From NCBI GenBank assembly GCA_905234235.1, contig CAJOHN010000006.1:1-64000 (forward strand): DNA of 64,000 nt, in the 5' to 3' direction. Positions 34,692-41,843 of the stretch are shown one piece after another. Numbering within the stretch: the stretch's first letter is position 1; every line of letters begins with the position of its first letter. The notes under the pieces were generated by a model. It did no database searches and was not told the origin of the DNA. It saw only the letters and a list, made by a program, of their open reading frames with translations. Made by a program: the position numbers and the translations under genes. This DNA comes from an uncultured Selenomonadaceae bacterium (GTDB lineage Bacteria; Bacillota; Negativicutes; Selenomonadales; Selenomonadaceae).

Positions 34692-34720
34692 AAAAAAAAA
34701 AATCCCCGCGCTCGGCGAGG
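34692..34720 (-). terminator. Terminator of rsmB
   Basis: Minus-strand stem CCTCGC/GCGGGG (one G-U) with a 5-nt loop and an uninterrupted U run of about 10. Confidence 0.75.
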
Positions 34721-34723
34721 AAG

Positions 34724-36010
34724 TTATTTTCTAATCAATTTGGCTGAAAAAAATCCGTCGGTGTTTGTGACGTGCGGCAGGAGCGTTTTCATTTCGACGA
34801 GTTCAAACTCTGCATGCGTCGCTAAAAATTTTTCCACAACGTCTTGATTTTCTTGCTTAGTGATTGTGCACGTGCTGTAGAGCAAAGTTCCGCCGACTTT
34901 TAAAGTTTTCGCCGCTCCCGATAAAATTTCTCCCTGCAATGTCGGCAAATTTTTAATCTCGTCCAGAGTTTTTTTCCAACGCAAATCAGCTTTCCGCCTG
35001 AGCACGCCCAAGCCCGAACATGGCGCGTCGACTAAAACTTTATCAGCTTGGTTAGGAAATTTTTCGCCGAGTTTTCTTGCGTCGAGCAGGAGCGGTTCGA
35101 TAATTTTTATTCCGAGACGTTGCGCGTTTTGGCTGATGTGTTCAAGTTTCGTTTCGTAAATATCTGCCGCGATTATTCGCCCGCGATTCTGCATAAGTTC
35201 CGCGAGGTGCGTTGATTTACCGCCGGGAGCCGCGCAGGCATCAATCACAAACTCGCCCGCCTTAGGATTTAAAATTCGCGCCGCCGTCATGGAGCTTTCG
35301 TCTTGAACTTGGCAAAGACCTGTGCGGAGCGGTTGAAATTTATCAAGTGCGCCGTGTCCGTTGCAGATAATTCCTTCGGGCGCGAACGTTGACGGTTCAG
35401 CTTGCACTCCGAAATTTTTCAAGGCGTCCAAAATTTTTTCGCGAGTAGTTTTTAAAAAGTTCACGCGCAGGCAAAGCGGCGGGCTGGTGTTGTCAAAGTC
35501 CAAAATTTTTTTAGTCGCGTCGAGTCCGAACTCTTCAACGAACAACTTCACGAGCCAAGCAGGATGAAAAGTTCTCAACGCCAATGATTGAACGTCGTCG
35601 CCCGTCGGAAAATCTGATTTATTTGGCTCGCGCACTGCCGAACGTAATACGCCGTTGACAAACTTCGACTCGCCAATCCCGCAAAATTTTTTCGACAGCT
35701 CCACAGATTCATTGACTGCCGCCGAGTTCGGAACTTTATCCAAGAAAAATATCTGATAAAAACCTGCGCGGAGGACGGCTAAAATTTTTGCGTCGACTTT
35801 GTTTATCGGGCGGTTGAGATACTTTGAAATTTTCCAATCAAGCGACGCGCCCGCTTTAATCGCGCCGTAAACCAACTCCGTACAAAATTTTCTGTCGAGG
35901 TCGGAGAATTTTTCTTGCCTTAAAACCTGCGACAATGCCACGTTTGAATACGCTCCGTTCGCCGCCACGTCGTATAAAATTTTCGTCGCCGCCAATCTTA
36001 CTTTGTCCAT
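34724..36010 (-). CDS. rsmB: 16S rRNA (cytosine-967-C5)-methyltransferase
   Basis: 428 residues; the start is the Met before DKVRLAATKIL, two bases after the stop of the upstream gene. The N-terminal NusB-like domain (about 1-140) is followed by the SAM methyltransferase: DACAAPGGKSTHLAE, DIYETKL, V-D-A-P-C-S-G-L-G-V-L-R-R-K (the TC/PC cysteine that leaves after catalysis) and Y-S-T-C-T-I (the nucleophilic Cys). NusB fusion plus both Cys residues identify RsmB among RNA m5C enzymes. Confidence 0.93.
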   Translation of the reverse strand: MDKVRLAATKILYDVAANGAYSNVALSQVLRQEKFSDLDRKFCTELVYGAIKAGASLDWKISKYLNRPINKVDAKILAVLRAGFYQIFFLDKVPNSAAVNESVELSKKFCGIGESKFVNGVLRSAVREPNKSDFPTGDDVQSLALRTFHPAWLVKLFVEEFGLDATKKILDFDNTSPPLCLRVNFLKTTREKILDALKNFGVQAEPSTFAPEGIICNGHGALDKFQPLRTGLCQVQDESSMTAARILNPKAGEFVIDACAAPGGKSTHLAELMQNRGRIIAADIYETKLEHISQNAQRLGIKIIEPLLLDARKLGEKFPNQADKVLVDAPCSGLGVLRRKADLRWKKTLDEIKNLPTLQGEILSGAAKTLKVGGTLLYSTCTITKQENQDVVEKFLATHAEFELVEMKTLLPHVTNTDGFFSAKLIRK

Positions 36011-36011
36011 G

Positions 36012-36527
36012 TCAATCAATCCGAATAACCTTGCCCTCCACCGAAATAATTTGCTCGTCGGGAACCTCGTTGTTCCTGTCCATGAAGACTTCGATAAAAT
36101 TTTTGTCCGCACGATAAACCGCATCCGTCACGCCGTCAATATTTTTCAGCACGTCGGCAATTTTTTCGGCGTCCGATTCGACGTAAACAACTTTATAATC
36201 GAGACGTTCAATCTTAAAAATCACGGGGCGCGTGCCGTCATTACAACAGGCAATCATCATGTGTTCATCGTTCGTCCAACCGCGCATAATCGAACCGCCT
36301 TGCAACGCCGCGTAAATATATCGGCTGATACAATCCCACGCCTCCGAACATTGCGAACCCTTGCCCACGCGCCAAAACGTATCGTCGTCGCCGTAACGTT
36401 CAAAGATATACTCCGCGCCGACTTCATAAAAAGGACACGCGCCGGACTGTGGGTCTTCAAGATATTTCTCCTGCAAATCCGGAAAAACTTTCTTGTCAAC
36501 AACCGTCAGCTTGCACTTGTACTGCAT
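36012..36527 (-). CDS. TIGR04076-like protein with C-terminal ferredoxin-like domain
   Basis: 171 residues from the ATG 9 nt after AGGAGA. The first 100 residues (Y-K-C-K-L-T-V-V-D-K, then G-A-C-P-F-Y-E-V-G-A-E, and C-I-S-R-Y-I-Y-A-A-L with C-C-N-D-G) fit the small TIGR04076 family, unknown in function and rich in conserved Cys. The last 70 residues are a beta-alpha-beta unit like heavy-metal or ACT-type domains (VIFKIERLDYKVVYVES). The fusion is unfamiliar to me. Two bases separate it from rsmB, so they share a transcript. Confidence 0.6.
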   Translation of the reverse strand: MQYKCKLTVVDKKVFPDLQEKYLEDPQSGACPFYEVGAEYIFERYGDDDTFWRVGKGSQCSEAWDCISRYIYAALQGGSIMRGWTNDEHMMIACCNDGTRPVIFKIERLDYKVVYVESDAEKIADVLKNIDGVTDAVYRADKNFIEVFMDRNNEVPDEQIISVEGKVIRID

Positions 36528-36542
36528 TCCGCTCACTCTCCT

Positions 36543-36579
36543 AAAAAAATGAAAAGCCTCTGGTAATTCCCAAAAGCTT
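36543..36579 (-). terminator. Terminator of the leftward antisense transcript
   Basis: Minus-strand RNA forms a 10-bp stem (AAGCUUUUGG with CCAGAGGCUU) with a 6-nt loop, then UUUUCAUUUUUUU. The two G-U pairs become C-A mismatches on the other strand, so the signal works leftward only. Confidence 0.7.
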
Positions 36580-36580
36580 G

Positions 36581-36589
36581 TGTTATAAC
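36581..36589 (+). promoter_or_regulatory. Extended -10 promoter of the small-peptide mRNA
   Basis: TGTTATAAC (TG-n-TATAAC) with a poor -35; start expected near 36596, giving a 5' leader of about 90 nt. Confidence 0.45.
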
Positions 36590-36663
36590 TCCGTCGTGCA
36601 GTTTTGAAGTTCTTTGAAATATTTTGCTCATTGCCAAACGGCAGGCGGTCTAATCAGCAGAAG

Positions 36664-36683
36664 CCCCCAGAAGGGGGGTGGAG
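36664..36683 (+). promoter_or_regulatory. Hairpin next to the peptide ribosome site
   Basis: CCCCC, loop AGAA, GGGGGG, then TGGAG and the ATG 3 nt later. The stem takes up part of the G-rich Shine-Dalgarno sequence, so translation is probably low unless the stem opens. Confidence 0.55.
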
Positions 36684-36686
36684 TCG

Positions 36687-36761
36687 ATGACAAAGATTAT
36701 CGTTCGGGTCGCCATACTGACTCCCATAATCCTCTTGATCCTTTCAAGAACAGCCGCCTAA
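36687..36761 (+). CDS. 24-residue hydrophobic peptide, candidate type I toxin
   Basis: ATG preceded by GTGGAG. The peptide begins MTKIIVRVAILTP and continues IILLILSRTAA: one membrane-spanning stretch with Lys/Arg near each end, half of all residues Ile, Leu or Val. This is the build of Ibs/TisB-type membrane toxins. It lies in the middle of a rightward transcript with long 5' and 3' untranslated parts, and an antisense RNA covers all of it. The alternative is a leader peptide rich in branched-chain codons, but there is no rightward gene downstream for it to regulate. Too short to name by homology. Confidence 0.55.
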   Translation: MTKIIVRVAILTPIILLILSRTAA

Positions 36762-36839
36762 GCTATCCCACAGCTAACAGCGGTTAAAATCTCCTACAAA
36801 ACATTCAGAAATATTTGGGGGCAGACCGTTTATGAGCAC

Positions 36840-36867
36840 CGTCCTGTTCGTGCAGGGCGATTTTTTT
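36840..36867 (+). terminator. Terminator of the peptide mRNA
   Basis: 7-bp stem CGTCCTG/CAGGGCG with a 6-nt loop followed by A and T7. The U-G pair exists only on the rightward RNA, so it is strand specific. Confidence 0.7.
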
Positions 36868-36879
36868 ATTGCCAAACAG

Positions 36880-36908
36880 ATTATATTCGTCGCGCAGGAA
36901 ATTGTCAA
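36880..36908 (-). promoter_or_regulatory. Perfect consensus promoter driving the antisense RNA
   Basis: TTGACA, 17-bp spacer, TATAAT, all perfect, on the minus strand; the -35 lies over the azlD stop codon. Transcription would start near 36873. Confidence 0.8.
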
Positions 36909-37210
36909 ATCAATAATTCCGTAACGAAGACGACCGAACAACACAACAATGCGACTTTGAACAAACTCGCGCCAGACCACGCCGCCAAAATCCCTACGAT
37001 TAACGCCAATGCTCCCGATAACTGCGATTGCGTGGCGTCGATTATCGCCGGAAATGTCATAACCGCCAGCGTCACGTAAGGCACGTAGTACAGGAACGAG
37101 CGCACCGTTTGATTTTTTATCTCGCCGCGAATCAGCGTTAACGGCAAAATTTTTATCGCCAACGTCACCGCGCTCGCAACCAAGATGTAAACGTTAATGT
37201 CGTGCGTCAT
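36905..37210 (-). CDS. azlD: Branched-chain amino acid exporter, small subunit
   Basis: 101 residues with three or four membrane spans (A-V-T-L-A-I-K-I-L-P, then Y-V-P-Y-V-T-L-A-V-M-T-F-P-A). AzlD is the small partner of AzlC in exporters for leucine analogues and other branched-chain or small amino acids. It overlaps azlC by 17 bp. It is the last gene of the flagellar-operon run; the antisense-RNA promoter is embedded in its end. Confidence 0.88.
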   Translation of the reverse strand: MTHDINVYILVASAVTLAIKILPLTLIRGEIKNQTVRSFLYYVPYVTLAVMTFPAIIDATQSQLSGALALIVGILAAWSGASLFKVALLCCSVVFVTELLI

Positions 37211-37916
37211 CGTCGTCCTCCTTGATTGGGAATAACATTGCCGCCGCGCCTGCGATTAAAATTGTCAACGCGATTGTCCGATTGCCCGCAGAAATTTCAG
37301 GGAAAAATTTTTCAGCTAAAAAACTCATAAGAAAGCTCACGACGACCGCCCCGCCGATAATTTTATCCTTCCGCGCAGGCGGGATTATCACCGCAAGAAA
37401 CATCCCGTAAAGCGCAACACTCAACGCGCTGACTGCCGACGCCGGTAAAATATTCCCCGCGATAATTCCAAGAGCCGTCCCAATCGACCAGCCGGGTAAC
37501 GCCGTCAACATCGCGCCGTAATTGTAAAACGGATTCAGCCAACGTCCGCCGCGTGCTATCGATATGCCAAAAATTTCGTCCGTCACGTCGAAGCCAACAA
37601 AAATCCTGTGGTAAAACGGCGTATCGGGCGAAAACTTTTGACTTAAAACCGTGCTCATCAAAACGTAGCGAGCATTAGCGACGAGCGTCATCAAAGCAAT
37701 TTCAAAGCAAGGCGCATCCGAGCCGATAACCATAAACGCCGCGTATTCGCCCGCAGAAGCATTGTTCAGCAAACTTATCACGAAACCTTGCAACGGATTG
37801 AGCCCAACGTTTTTCGCCGCGATGCCCAAAGTAAAGCCCACGACAAAATATCCCAAACCAATCGGCGTGCCGTCTCTGAAACCGTCCAGCAACGCTTGCC
37901 GATTCTCAATCGTCAT
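37194..37916 (-). CDS. azlC: Branched-chain amino acid exporter, large subunit
   Basis: 240 residues. G-L-G-Y-F-V-V-G-F-T-L-G near the start, N-A-S-A-G-E-Y-A-A, N-A-R-Y-V-L-M-S and D-E-I-F-G are the AzlC hallmarks, in a polytopic membrane protein. The start overlaps the stop of the amidase gene by 11 bp, which ties it to the operon upstream. An exporter at the end of a flagellar operon is unusual and may be chance gene order. Confidence 0.9.
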   Translation of the reverse strand: MTIENRQALLDGFRDGTPIGLGYFVVGFTLGIAAKNVGLNPLQGFVISLLNNASAGEYAAFMVIGSDAPCFEIALMTLVANARYVLMSTVLSQKFSPDTPFYHRIFVGFDVTDEIFGISIARGGRWLNPFYNYGAMLTALPGWSIGTALGIIAGNILPASAVSALSVALYGMFLAVIIPPARKDKIIGGAVVVSFLMSFLAEKFFPEISAGNRTIALTILIAGAAAMLFPIKEDDDDARH

Positions 37917-38547
37917 AGAAAATCAAACCGTCGCTTTCAAGCTGAGCGCGCAAGCCGTTCATAAAAATTTTACCGGGATCAGTTTTTATCGAGTAATAGC
38001 CCGCGACGTTTTCAATGTAAAGCCCGCTCGCCCGCGCCGCATTTTGCTGATAGTGCCCGAAAACATATTTTATCGTCGGATATTTTTCGTGCAGATATTT
38101 TATCAGCTGAACGTTCGCCGCAAGTTGCTCTTCCGTCAAATCCTCGCGCCCGTCATAACCGCCGACGTTTTCAATCCCAATCGCGCAGTGGTTATAGCCG
38201 ATAATGTGCCGCGCAAATTTCGTTTCGGGCATAAGCCGCCAAATCGTGCCGTCGCGACCAACTAAAAATTGAGACGCAACATTAAGCCTGCCCTCGTCGT
38301 CGTTCATTTCCTCGTTATAAAAGAATCCCCAATTTGATTCGAGCGTGCCCATCGCCGTCCAATGCACAACGACTGCTTGCGGAATTATTTCGCGGCAAAT
38401 TTTCCCGTAATGTCTAAGCGTGTATTCGTCAATTAATTCGTCGCGGTGTTCCGTCCATAAAATAAAGTTGTCGACGTAGGGAACTTCGGCGAAAACTTTT
38501 GTGCTCAACATAAGAACCGCCGCGCAGATTATTGAAAATTTTTTCAT
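37906..38547 (-). CDS. Exported N-acetylmuramoyl-L-alanine amidase (Amidase_2/PGRP type)
   Basis: 213 residues with a signal peptide (ends V-F-A). Zinc-amidase features: AVVVHWTAMG (first His), S-Q-F-L-V-G-R-D-G-T-I-W-R-L, H-I-I-G-Y-N-H (second His) with A-I-G-I-E-N-V-G, V-F-G-H-Y-Q-Q, and K-T-D-P-G near the end. It cuts the MurNAc-L-Ala bond in the periplasm. It starts inside the stop of the transglycosylase gene (ATGA), so the two wall enzymes are made together, perhaps to open the wall for the flagellar rod. Confidence 0.86.
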   Translation of the reverse strand: MKKFSIICAAVLMLSTKVFAEVPYVDNFILWTEHRDELIDEYTLRHYGKICREIIPQAVVVHWTAMGTLESNWGFFYNEEMNDDEGRLNVASQFLVGRDGTIWRLMPETKFARHIIGYNHCAIGIENVGGYDGREDLTEEQLAANVQLIKYLHEKYPTIKYVFGHYQQNAARASGLYIENVAGYYSIKTDPGKIFMNGLRAQLESDGLIFYDD

Positions 38548-39413
38548 TGGTAAATGTCCATAACGCGCCCAACATAATTTTGCGTTTCGGAGAAGGGCGG
38601 AATTCCTCCGTAACGTTTAACCGCACCGGGTCCGGCATTGTAAGCAGCAACCGCCAACGGAACATCGCCGTCGAAAGTGTCAAGCATCTGCTTAAGATAT
38701 TTCGTGCCGCCTGCAATATTTTCACTTGTGTTGTAGGGATTGACGCCCAAACTCGCCGCAGTCTCCGGCATGAGTTGCATAACGCCAATCGCGCCGACGG
38801 GTGAAATTTCGGCTTGATTCATATCGGATTCGGCAATGGCGATAGCGCGGACGAGTCGCGGGTCGACGCCGTAACTCTGCGCGGTCTGCATGATATAATC
38901 TTCGACGTTGATAAATTCTTCGCTCGCGCCGATATAATTATCCTCAAAAATTTTATCGTCGGGCGTCGGAATTTCAAGCTCGGTACCAGGAACTTCGACG
39001 CGTTCAATCTTCGGGGCGGCTTGTTGAGGCGGATTAATTTTTTCAGGCAAAGGATTCTGCTCGGGCTCGGCAGGTTTAACTTCAGCAGATTTTTTCGGAG
39101 CGGGCGGGTTAGGATTAATTTCGACTTTCTCCGCCTCGCGTAAAGCTTTGGCGACTTTGGCGGAATTTGCGGCGTCGTTTTCGTTGACGGGATTAGTGAC
39201 ACCGGGCAATTTCTGAACGTCGGAAACTTTTTGAACGTCGGAAATAGCTTGTGGCTGATGAATTTTTGCTTGCCGCGCTATCTCCCGTTCCAATGTCGCT
39301 TGAAAGTCTGCGCCGTTTATTCCGATTTTTTCCTCTATCGCCGCTATCCGCCGACGTACTTGGTCAATCCTCTGCGTCATGTTGACGCGCTCAACCGGTT
39401 GAATCTCAATCAA
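38544..39413 (-). CDS. Lytic transglycosylase (SLT domain), probable flagellar accessory
   Basis: 289 residues from a TTG, 9 nt after AAGGAG. The C-terminal 130 residues are an SLT domain: Y-G-V-D-P-R-L-V-R-A-I-A-I-A-E-S with the catalytic Glu, then S-P-V-G-A-I-G-V-M-Q-L-M-P and V-A-A-Y-N-A-G-P-G-A-V. The N-terminal half is coiled-coil and a long Pro/Glu/Lys linker. There is no signal peptide. In a flagellar operon next to fliJ this suggests export through the flagellar apparatus, like FlgJ or SltF, to cut the wall for the rod. That route is inference. Confidence 0.82.
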   Translation of the reverse strand: MIEIQPVERVNMTQRIDQVRRRIAAIEEKIGINGADFQATLEREIARQAKIHQPQAISDVQKVSDVQKLPGVTNPVNENDAANSAKVAKALREAEKVEINPNPPAPKKSAEVKPAEPEQNPLPEKINPPQQAAPKIERVEVPGTELEIPTPDDKIFEDNYIGASEEFINVEDYIMQTAQSYGVDPRLVRAIAIAESDMNQAEISPVGAIGVMQLMPETAASLGVNPYNTSENIAGGTKYLKQMLDTFDGDVPLAVAAYNAGPGAVKRYGGIPPFSETQNYVGRVMDIYQ

Positions 39414-39426
39414 AATTTATCACTCC

Positions 39427-39873
39427 TTATTTACGCATTGACAACTGCAAGCCGATTTCGTCAAGCATTTTTTGTTCCTCGAAAAGTAATTCCGCATTGT
39501 ACTCATTCAATCGCTTTTCCTTAAGCTGTTCAATACTTTTAAGATACGTCATCAGCTTCATTAAAATTTTCAATTTCTCCTGCTTATCCTGCGCCGCCTT
39601 TAAAATTACTTGCTGTTGCTTTTCGATTTGTTCGCGCTTCCAGTTGAAAAAACTATTGTACGTCATGATAACTCCAATCGTAACTTTTTTGCCCTCGCCC
39701 GTCATCTCGGCAAATTCCTCTTGTCCTTCAGCGAGTTCGCGCAGTAACACTTGCAACTTGGCGCGGCACTCCTCCAATTTCCGCGAAGACTCGGCGAATT
39801 TCATTTCGGCATCGTCTTTTTTGCGCTTGGTGACTTTCAACAGCGTTTCGAGCTGGAATTTAAATTTTTTCAT
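39427..39873 (-). CDS. fliJ: Flagellar export chaperone
   Basis: 148 residues, almost entirely coiled coil, with the FliJ start K-F-K-F-Q-L-E-T-L-L-K-V-T and K-K-D-D-A-E. FliJ sits as the stalk in the FliI ATPase ring. One base separates it from fliI and 13 from the transglycosylase. Confidence 0.9.
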   Translation of the reverse strand: MKKFKFQLETLLKVTKRKKDDAEMKFAESSRKLEECRAKLQVLLRELAEGQEEFAEMTGEGKKVTIGVIMTYNSFFNWKREQIEKQQQVILKAAQDKQEKLKILMKLMTYLKSIEQLKEKRLNEYNAELLFEEQKMLDEIGLQLSMRK

Positions 39874-39874
39874 A

Positions 39875-41200
39875 TCACTTGCCGGAAATCTTTATAAGTT
39901 TTTGTTTGGTTACGTCGTAGGTGTCGACTTCAAAAATCCCTTGACAGAGGAACTCGTTAATCGAATCAATCTTGCTAATCGCCTCGTCAATGCGTTTGCT
40001 GGAACCTTTGACGTAAGCCCCGATATGAATCAAATCTTCCGCGTCTTTATAAACCGCCATCAACGCACGCATTTTCTGCGCGGCTTGCAAATGTTCCTTA
40101 GTAACAACCTCATTCATAACGCGGCTGACGCTAGCCAAAACGTCGATAGCGGGGAAATGATTCTGCGCGGCGATTGTGCGACTTAAAACAATGTGCCCGT
40201 CGAGAATTGAACGGACGGCGTCGGCAATGGGTTCGTTCATATCATCGCCGTCGACAAGCACAGTATAAATCCCCGTGATTGAGCCGGTATCTGAAGTTCC
40301 TGCGCGTTCAAGAAGTCTCGGCAATAATGCGAAAACCGACGGAGTATAACCTCTTGTCGCGGGCGGCTCGCCGATTGTTAAGCCGACTTCACGTTGAGCC
40401 ATAGCAAAGCGCGTAACAGAATCCATCATCAAAATAACTTTGTGTCCTTGATCTCGGAAATACTCGGCAATGGCGGTGGCAGTCATCGCTCCTTTGATTC
40501 TGACGAGTGCAGGTTGGTCTGAAGTCGCAACAACAACGACGGCGCGTTTAAGTCCCGCCTCGCCCAAGTCGCGTTCAATAAAGTCACGAACTTCACGCCC
40601 GCGTTCGCCAATCAGCGCAATGACGCTTATATCAGCCTCAGTATTGCGGGCAATCATCGAGAGCAAAGTTGACTTTCCGACTCCGGAGCCCGCCATAATC
40701 CCGATACGTTGACCGTCGCCCATAGTTATAAGCCCGTCAACTGCACGGACGCCGACATAAAGATTATCATGAATGCGCGGGCGTTTAAGCGGATGAGGCG
40801 GCGGGGCTTGCAACGGATATTCAATCGTAGAAAGAATCGGTTCCAGTCCGTCCATTGGATTACCGAGTCCGTCAAGTACGCGTCCCAAAAGTTCATCGCC
40901 GACTTTGACTTGAAGAGTTTTCTGCGCGGCGACAACTTCGCAACCGGGACCGACGCCTTGCATTTCGCCAATCGGCATTAACATTACAAAACCTTCGCGG
41001 AAACCAACGACTTCTGCAGGTATCGGCGGCACGTTCGGGAATTTTGACGTGATATAACAAAGCTCGCCTACGCTGACTGCCGGACCTTGCGTCTCTATAA
41101 CCAGCCCGACCACTTGCGTAACCTTGCCCATTAATTTAATCGTCTTGCATTCGTTTATCGCGTTTTTGAGTTTCTGCAGGTTTATATCGTTCTTAATCAT
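39875..41200 (-). CDS. fliI: Flagellum-specific ATP synthase
   Basis: 441 residues. The start is the ATG of the M-I-K-N-D segment; its ATGA overlaps the stop of the PIN toxin gene. A longer in-frame start runs inside the toxin and is a shadow. F1-beta-like ATPase of the export gate: P-loop GIMAGSGVGKSTLLSM, G-E-R-G-R-E-V-R-D-F-I, the M-M-D-S-V-T-R-F-A-M-A-Q-R-E-V-G-L block and G-E-P-P-A-T-R-G-Y-T-P-S. It energises export of flagellar subunits together with FliH and FliJ. Confidence 0.95.
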   Translation of the reverse strand: MIKNDINLQKLKNAINECKTIKLMGKVTQVVGLVIETQGPAVSVGELCYITSKFPNVPPIPAEVVGFREGFVMLMPIGEMQGVGPGCEVVAAQKTLQVKVGDELLGRVLDGLGNPMDGLEPILSTIEYPLQAPPPHPLKRPRIHDNLYVGVRAVDGLITMGDGQRIGIMAGSGVGKSTLLSMIARNTEADISVIALIGERGREVRDFIERDLGEAGLKRAVVVVATSDQPALVRIKGAMTATAIAEYFRDQGHKVILMMDSVTRFAMAQREVGLTIGEPPATRGYTPSVFALLPRLLERAGTSDTGSITGIYTVLVDGDDMNEPIADAVRSILDGHIVLSRTIAAQNHFPAIDVLASVSRVMNEVVTKEHLQAAQKMRALMAVYKDAEDLIHIGAYVKGSSKRIDEAISKIDSINEFLCQGIFEVDTYDVTKQKLIKISGK

Positions 41201-41616
41201 TCGGCTCTCCAGTTTACAAAACTCAAACCTTCGACGCGGCTGAAGTGTCTCATATTGGAGGTGACGAGCGTACAATCATTAACCATAGAAATCGCCGCAA
41301 TGTAAATATCATTGTCCTCAATCATTTGTCCCTTGTGTAGCTGAAGATAAATTTCGATGGCTTTTCTAATCGTTGTCAAATCGTCTCGGTCTTGGTCAAG
41401 ATAGAGATGTTTAGCGTTTTCGTAGAACTTATTAAACTTTTTGAGCATACGAGTTTTGCCAGCCGCTTTTAAGCCACGCACAACCTCATAATAAACGATT
41501 GACGAGATAAAAAGATTGTCGTCATTATCCAAAGCTGTGTTCAAGTGGTGCATAACTTTGGGATCATTGCGTAGAATATCGCTTACGACGTTTGAATCCA
41601 AACAATAATTAGCCAT
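41197..41616 (-). CDS. PIN-domain (VapC-like) toxin inside the flagellar operon
   Basis: 139 residues starting at the Met before ANYCLDSNVVSDIL; the longer frame has no ribosome site. PIN residues are present: Asp in L-D-S-N, Glu in Y-Y-E-V-V-R-G-L, Asp in E-D-N-D-I-Y-I-A-A, and the C-L-V-T-S-N-M-R-H-F-S-R-V end with N in the fourth position. VapC-type enzymes cut tRNA or rRNA and are held by a cognate antitoxin. It overlaps its antitoxin by 8 bp upstream and fliI by 4 bp downstream, so toxin translation is physically tied to fliI translation. Confidence 0.88.
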   Translation of the reverse strand: MANYCLDSNVVSDILRNDPKVMHHLNTALDNDDNLFISSIVYYEVVRGLKAAGKTRMLKKFNKFYENAKHLYLDQDRDDLTTIRKAIEIYLQLHKGQMIEDNDIYIAAISMVNDCTLVTSNMRHFSRVEGLSFVNWRAE

Positions 41617-41842
41617 AAAGTGCCGCCTTTCTTGCCTCTTCAGCCTCCATATATTTGCCGAGAGCCTCTTTTTCGTCGTCATCGAGCAAATTGGCAAGTC
41701 CCATAAATACCTCGCGCTGAGTCATCTTTTCCTCTGGTTCGGGGTTACTGTTGTTCTTAATCGCGTTAATGTCGGTGCGCAAGGCGTCAATATCATTCTG
41801 CATTTTGGTAAGCATGGACAAAATTTTTTCTTCGTTAGACAA
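41609..41842 (-). CDS. Putative antitoxin of the PIN toxin
   Basis: 77 residues. The N-terminal half is a coiled coil (I-L-S-M-L-T-K-M-Q-N-D-I-D-A-L); the C-terminal half is acidic and ends Y-M-E-A-E-E-A-R-K-A-A-L-Y-G, the sort of segment that threads into a PIN active site. I see no classic DNA-binding fold, so self-repression is uncertain. It starts one base after the fliH stop and overlaps the toxin by 8 bp. The antitoxin role is inferred from position and build. Confidence 0.65.
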   Translation of the reverse strand: MSNEEKILSMLTKMQNDIDALRTDINAIKNNSNPEPEEKMTQREVFMGLANLLDDDEKEALGKYMEAEEARKAALYG

Positions 41843-41843
41843 T

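Larger units (their letters stand above)
36545..36873 (-). ncRNA. Candidate antisense RNA, about 330 nt
   Basis: A consensus promoter at 36880-36908 and a strand-specific terminator at 36543-36579 bracket a minus-strand transcript that fully covers the rightward peptide mRNA. It holds no ORF with a ribosome site that I can support. It does not fit tmRNA, RNase P RNA or SRP RNA. Its likely role is to pair with and silence the peptide mRNA. Confidence 0.55.

Noticed and set aside
36545-36873. tmRNA, RNase P RNA or SRP RNA on the minus strand
   Set aside because: No CCA-ending acceptor and tag region, no GAGGAAAGTCC-type P RNA core and no SRP Alu/GNAR motif. A 6S-like role cannot be excluded but there is no clear long duplex with a central bubble.
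39875-41275. Longer fliI reading frame
   Set aside because: The extra 25 codons lie inside the toxin gene and do not resemble FliI; the ATGA overlap gives the natural start.
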